The notes beneath the pieces are model-generated. The model did not search any database and had not been told where the DNA came from. It saw only the letters and a program-made list of their open reading frames with translations. Below, in pieces: positions 61,953 to 64,000 of a stretch of 64,000 nt of DNA (positions are counted from its first letter, which is position 1; each line of letters starts with the position of its first letter). The DNA comes from Candidatus Babeliales bacterium (lineage in GTDB: Bacteria > Babelota > Babeliae > Babelales > Vermiphilaceae). The stretch is taken from NCBI GenBank assembly GCA_020049835.1, contig JAGVLK010000021.1, forward strand, positions 1 through 64,000, given 5' to 3'. Both the position numbers and the translations under genes were made by a program.

Positions 61953-62702
61953 TCCACTATGCTTTTTAATAATGCGCTTGCCAATTTGTTCTTGTTTATG
62001 AAGTTTATGCAGCACCGCATGGTCGACCACATAGTATGGCACACGCTGGTGCGCTTCAGATCGATGCTGTGCATAACATGCCATGAGTTCAACGTGATCT
62101 GTATCTAACGGTTCTAAACGCTTGGCTGCAAATGCTGTGTGGATTATATCGGGTGCTATAATATCTTCAGTGAGCTCTTTGCTACCGGTTATAAGTAAGA
62201 TTGGGGACTTAGGGCGCCGAAAGCGTCCATCGCATGCTTGGTGAATAGATATAACCGTTTGTAGCACAGCTGTGGCGGTGCGATTGTCATTAAAATATTC
62301 GCGCCACCAGAGCATAATATCATCATTTTGTAGCGTTTTAGCAAGCTCGTGCGCAATGTCTGCATCAGCTGATCCTACAAAGCCTACACATGTTTGTATA
62401 TTCCAGCTTGCATAGACGCCATCATCGGGTGCAAGATGCTGCGTGGCAGCTTTGCCTTCCACCTGTTTGTGCTCGACTGTTTTTCTCCATACGCAAAAGG
62501 GGGACCAAGTCACTGTAGAAGAACCTGGAATAATAGCCTCTTTGAGCGTTAGGCAATCAGCAAATTCTCTATATTTTTTTGTTTTAGCTTGCGTTTTTTG
62601 CTTTAGAGCGTGCGGGCTCACTTGATATTCACTGGCAGAAGCATTAATGCATGAAGTTATGCAGAACATTCCTGCAAAGAGTGGTAAATAACGCAACAAC
62701 AT
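61947..62702 (-). CDS. Probable lipoprotein of unknown function
   Basis: The 251-aa protein begins with a hydrophobic leader and a good lipobox (ITSC, Cys18), so it should be lipid-anchored. The mature part shows KSPILLITGSKELTEDI, a possible Rossmann-like strand, and His-rich segments (ACYAQHRSEAHQR; HAVLHKLHK). The ribosome site is weak (GAAAGA). I do not recognise a family. It lies between an AAA ATPase and a HerA-like ATPase, but contact is only by adjacency. Confidence 0.6.
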   Translation of the reverse strand: MLLRYLPLFAGMFCITSCINASASEYQVSPHALKQKTQAKTKKYREFADCLTLKEAIIPGSSTVTWSPFCVWRKTVEHKQVEGKAATQHLAPDDGVYASWNIQTCVGFVGSADADIAHELAKTLQNDDIMLWWREYFNDNRTATAVLQTVISIHQACDGRFRRPKSPILLITGSKELTEDIIAPDIIHTAFAAKRLEPLDTDHVELMACYAQHRSEAHQRVPYYVVDHAVLHKLHKQEQIGKRIIKKHSGS

Positions 62703-62771
62703 AACTTTATCTTTCGGTAATACGTACGTTGAATGATTATGGACTATACATGTTAGTGTAGCATATAGCTG

Positions 62772-64000
62772 CTAAAACAGTTCATTAACAAATTCATTAA
62801 TCTGTTGAACACTGACCGTATCTGCCATGGCACGATAAAATGTTTCATCATATTCACGTGTTTGAATCACAATTGGCATAGCCAGGGCATGGCCCATCAA
62901 GAGTGCCTGTTTTTTGCTATCAAGTGATGCTAAAATAGTGCGCAAGTTCTGTGCGCCATTTACCCCGGTAAGCACCGCTTGAATATCTTTTTCATCATTC
63001 AGTTGCGCTACAATTTTGGTGCCAATTTGCGAAAGCACTTCTTGATCTATGCCAGAAGGGCGCTGATCAACGACGAGCAATGAAACGTAATATTTACGCA
63101 TTTCGCGCGCAATAATACCAAAGATGGTTTGCTTTGCTGCATAGGGATTTAAAAACTTATGTGCTTCTTCAATGGTGATCATCAACTTTTTAGGTTCATC
63201 TTCTGCTCGTTGCGAGCCTAAGAATTTTTCTGTTTTGGCAACAAATGCACTGTGCACACGGCGGGAAATAATATTGGCTACCAACAAATAGCAAAACGTG
63301 GAGGTATAATTACCAAACTCTAAAATCACGCTTATACCACGGTCGATATATTCAAGCATTTGGTCAATTACTGAAAGATTATTCGCTGTACCTTTTTGTG
63401 ATTGGAAAAACGGCAAACGTTCAAGACGTTTAAGTTTACGATACAACGCAGCAATCGATTCCGGATGTGCGCCGATAGATTCAGCAAACTCTTTTAAGTT
63501 TTCACCTTGGCTTAACAGTACTTCCAGCCAGGTATGCTTATAACGTGCAGAAATCAAATAGGCAGCTTCCAGTGCGGTGCTGTGCAGATTAAGCTCTTGT
63601 TCAAGTGAAAGAATATCTTCCACCTGTATGGCATGATACGGTATAATTACTTCCACATCGGGATTGCCGCCACGTCGGCGTGTTGATTGTGGATCGAGCG
63701 AAAATATTGCCACTTTACCCGGAAACAAGGTTTTAAGCCCCTTAACAAAACTTTGCCCTTTACCTTCCTTGCGTGCTTGCAGACCATATTCGCTATGCAT
63801 ATCAAAAATCAGATTTACTGCTTTATCATTTTTAATTAAGCCGGCCAGTACTAAACGTGTCAAAAAAGTTTTACCCGTACCGGTTTTACCAAAAATGCCA
63901 TTGCTCCGTTCGGTTAACCGATCAAGGTCAAGGCATACGGGGGTCTTCATATCCAAGGGATTACCGATATTAAAATACCGCTTGCTCGGATCGTCTTCGT
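62772..64000 (-). CDS. HerA-like ATPase, 5' end beyond the window
   Basis: The frame is open to the right edge, so the N-terminus is missing. The region shown contains the HerA/DUF87-type core: GIFGKTGTGKTFLTRLV (Walker A), NLIFDMHSEYG, the Walker B-like KLMITIEEAHKFLNPYAAKQ and DQRPSGIDQEVLSQIGTKIV. HerA-type hexameric ATPases pump or translocate DNA, often with a nuclease partner. A residue numbering from an internal start is not valid because real coding continues upstream (SKRYFNIGNPLDM in frame). No NurA gene is seen downstream. Confidence 0.88.
   Translation of the reverse strand, partial: EDDPSKRYFNIGNPLDMKTPVCLDLDRLTERSNGIFGKTGTGKTFLTRLVLAGLIKNDKAVNLIFDMHSEYGLQARKEGKGQSFVKGLKTLFPGKVAIFSLDPQSTRRRGGNPDVEVIIPYHAIQVEDILSLEQELNLHSTALEAAYLISARYKHTWLEVLLSQGENLKEFAESIGAHPESIAALYRKLKRLERLPFFQSQKGTANNLSVIDQMLEYIDRGISVILEFGNYTSTFCYLLVANIISRRVHSAFVAKTEKFLGSQRAEDEPKKLMITIEEAHKFLNPYAAKQTIFGIIAREMRKYYVSLLVVDQRPSGIDQEVLSQIGTKIVAQLNDEKDIQAVLTGVNGAQNLRTILASLDSKKQALLMGHALAMPIVIQTREYDETFYRAMADTVSVQQINEFVNELF

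Overview
The window reads like part of the chromosome of a small-genome, host-associated Gram-negative bacterium. My best guess is the Dependentiae (TM6/Babeliae) or a similar intracellular lineage. This is an inference from gene style, not from a marker gene: there is no rRNA operon here. What points that way is a short list of information-processing genes (mnmE, jag, tRNA-Gly, ruvA, nusA, infB, hisS, secA), very little metabolism, two large probable outer-membrane beta-barrels, pilus/type II secretion parts, and more than twenty short proteins with N-terminal signal peptides and no recognisable domain, many of them in tandem paralogous sets.

Layout. 1-2.4 kb: a decayed copy and an intact copy of a secreted family, then an M48-type metalloprotease. 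2.4-5.8 kb (minus strand): mnmE, a jag/khpB-like gene, tRNA-Gly(GCC), two tandem exported paralogs and an antitoxin-like small gene. 5.8-9.9 kb (plus): ruvA, a ComEC fragment lacking the nuclease domain, an exported clostripain-family protease and a family-4 uracil-DNA glycosylase that has lost its iron-sulfur cysteines. 9.95-10.35 kb: two mirror-image arrays of DnaA boxes on an 11-bp register plus an AT-rich stretch, a strong candidate replication origin. 10.4-16 kb: nusA-infB, a WecA/MraY-type glycosyl-phosphate transferase, a possible structured RNA, and endonuclease IV. 16-30 kb: an outer-membrane protein, then islands of tandem secreted paralogs interrupted by a parA/ribbon-helix-helix partition pair; the last gene is an exported nucleotidyltransferase. 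30-39 kb: a pseudopilin and PilB/GspE ATPase, a TPR protein, a YraN nuclease, a GIY-YIG nuclease enclosed in inverted palindromic repeats, cdsA, an LRR protein and hisS. 39-54 kb: a second outer-membrane protein, galE with a changed catalytic residue, secA, a vanadium-haloperoxidase/PAP2-like exported enzyme, an M23 peptidase, a PilO-like protein and an HMA-domain protein. 54-64 kb: an exported glutamine synthetase next to an exported PPDK_N-like protein, a three-gene secreted paralog operon, an AAA/DUF4143 ATPase, and a HerA-like ATPase that runs off the right edge.

How it fits together. SecA and the pilin/type II parts give an export route, and most of the unrecognised genes encode its probable cargo. 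Several exported proteins (nucleotidyltransferase, glutamine synthetase, ATP-grasp-like protein) belong to families that need NTPs, which makes sense only if they act where NTPs exist, for example in a host cell. A dispersed palindromic repeat family (paired inverted copies near 13.7, 19.8, 28.9 and 34.1-34.6 kb) includes one pair that encloses a GIY-YIG nuclease gene. That looks like a candidate mobile element with non-autonomous derivatives. Residue numbers, motifs and hairpins were read by eye; no database search was run.
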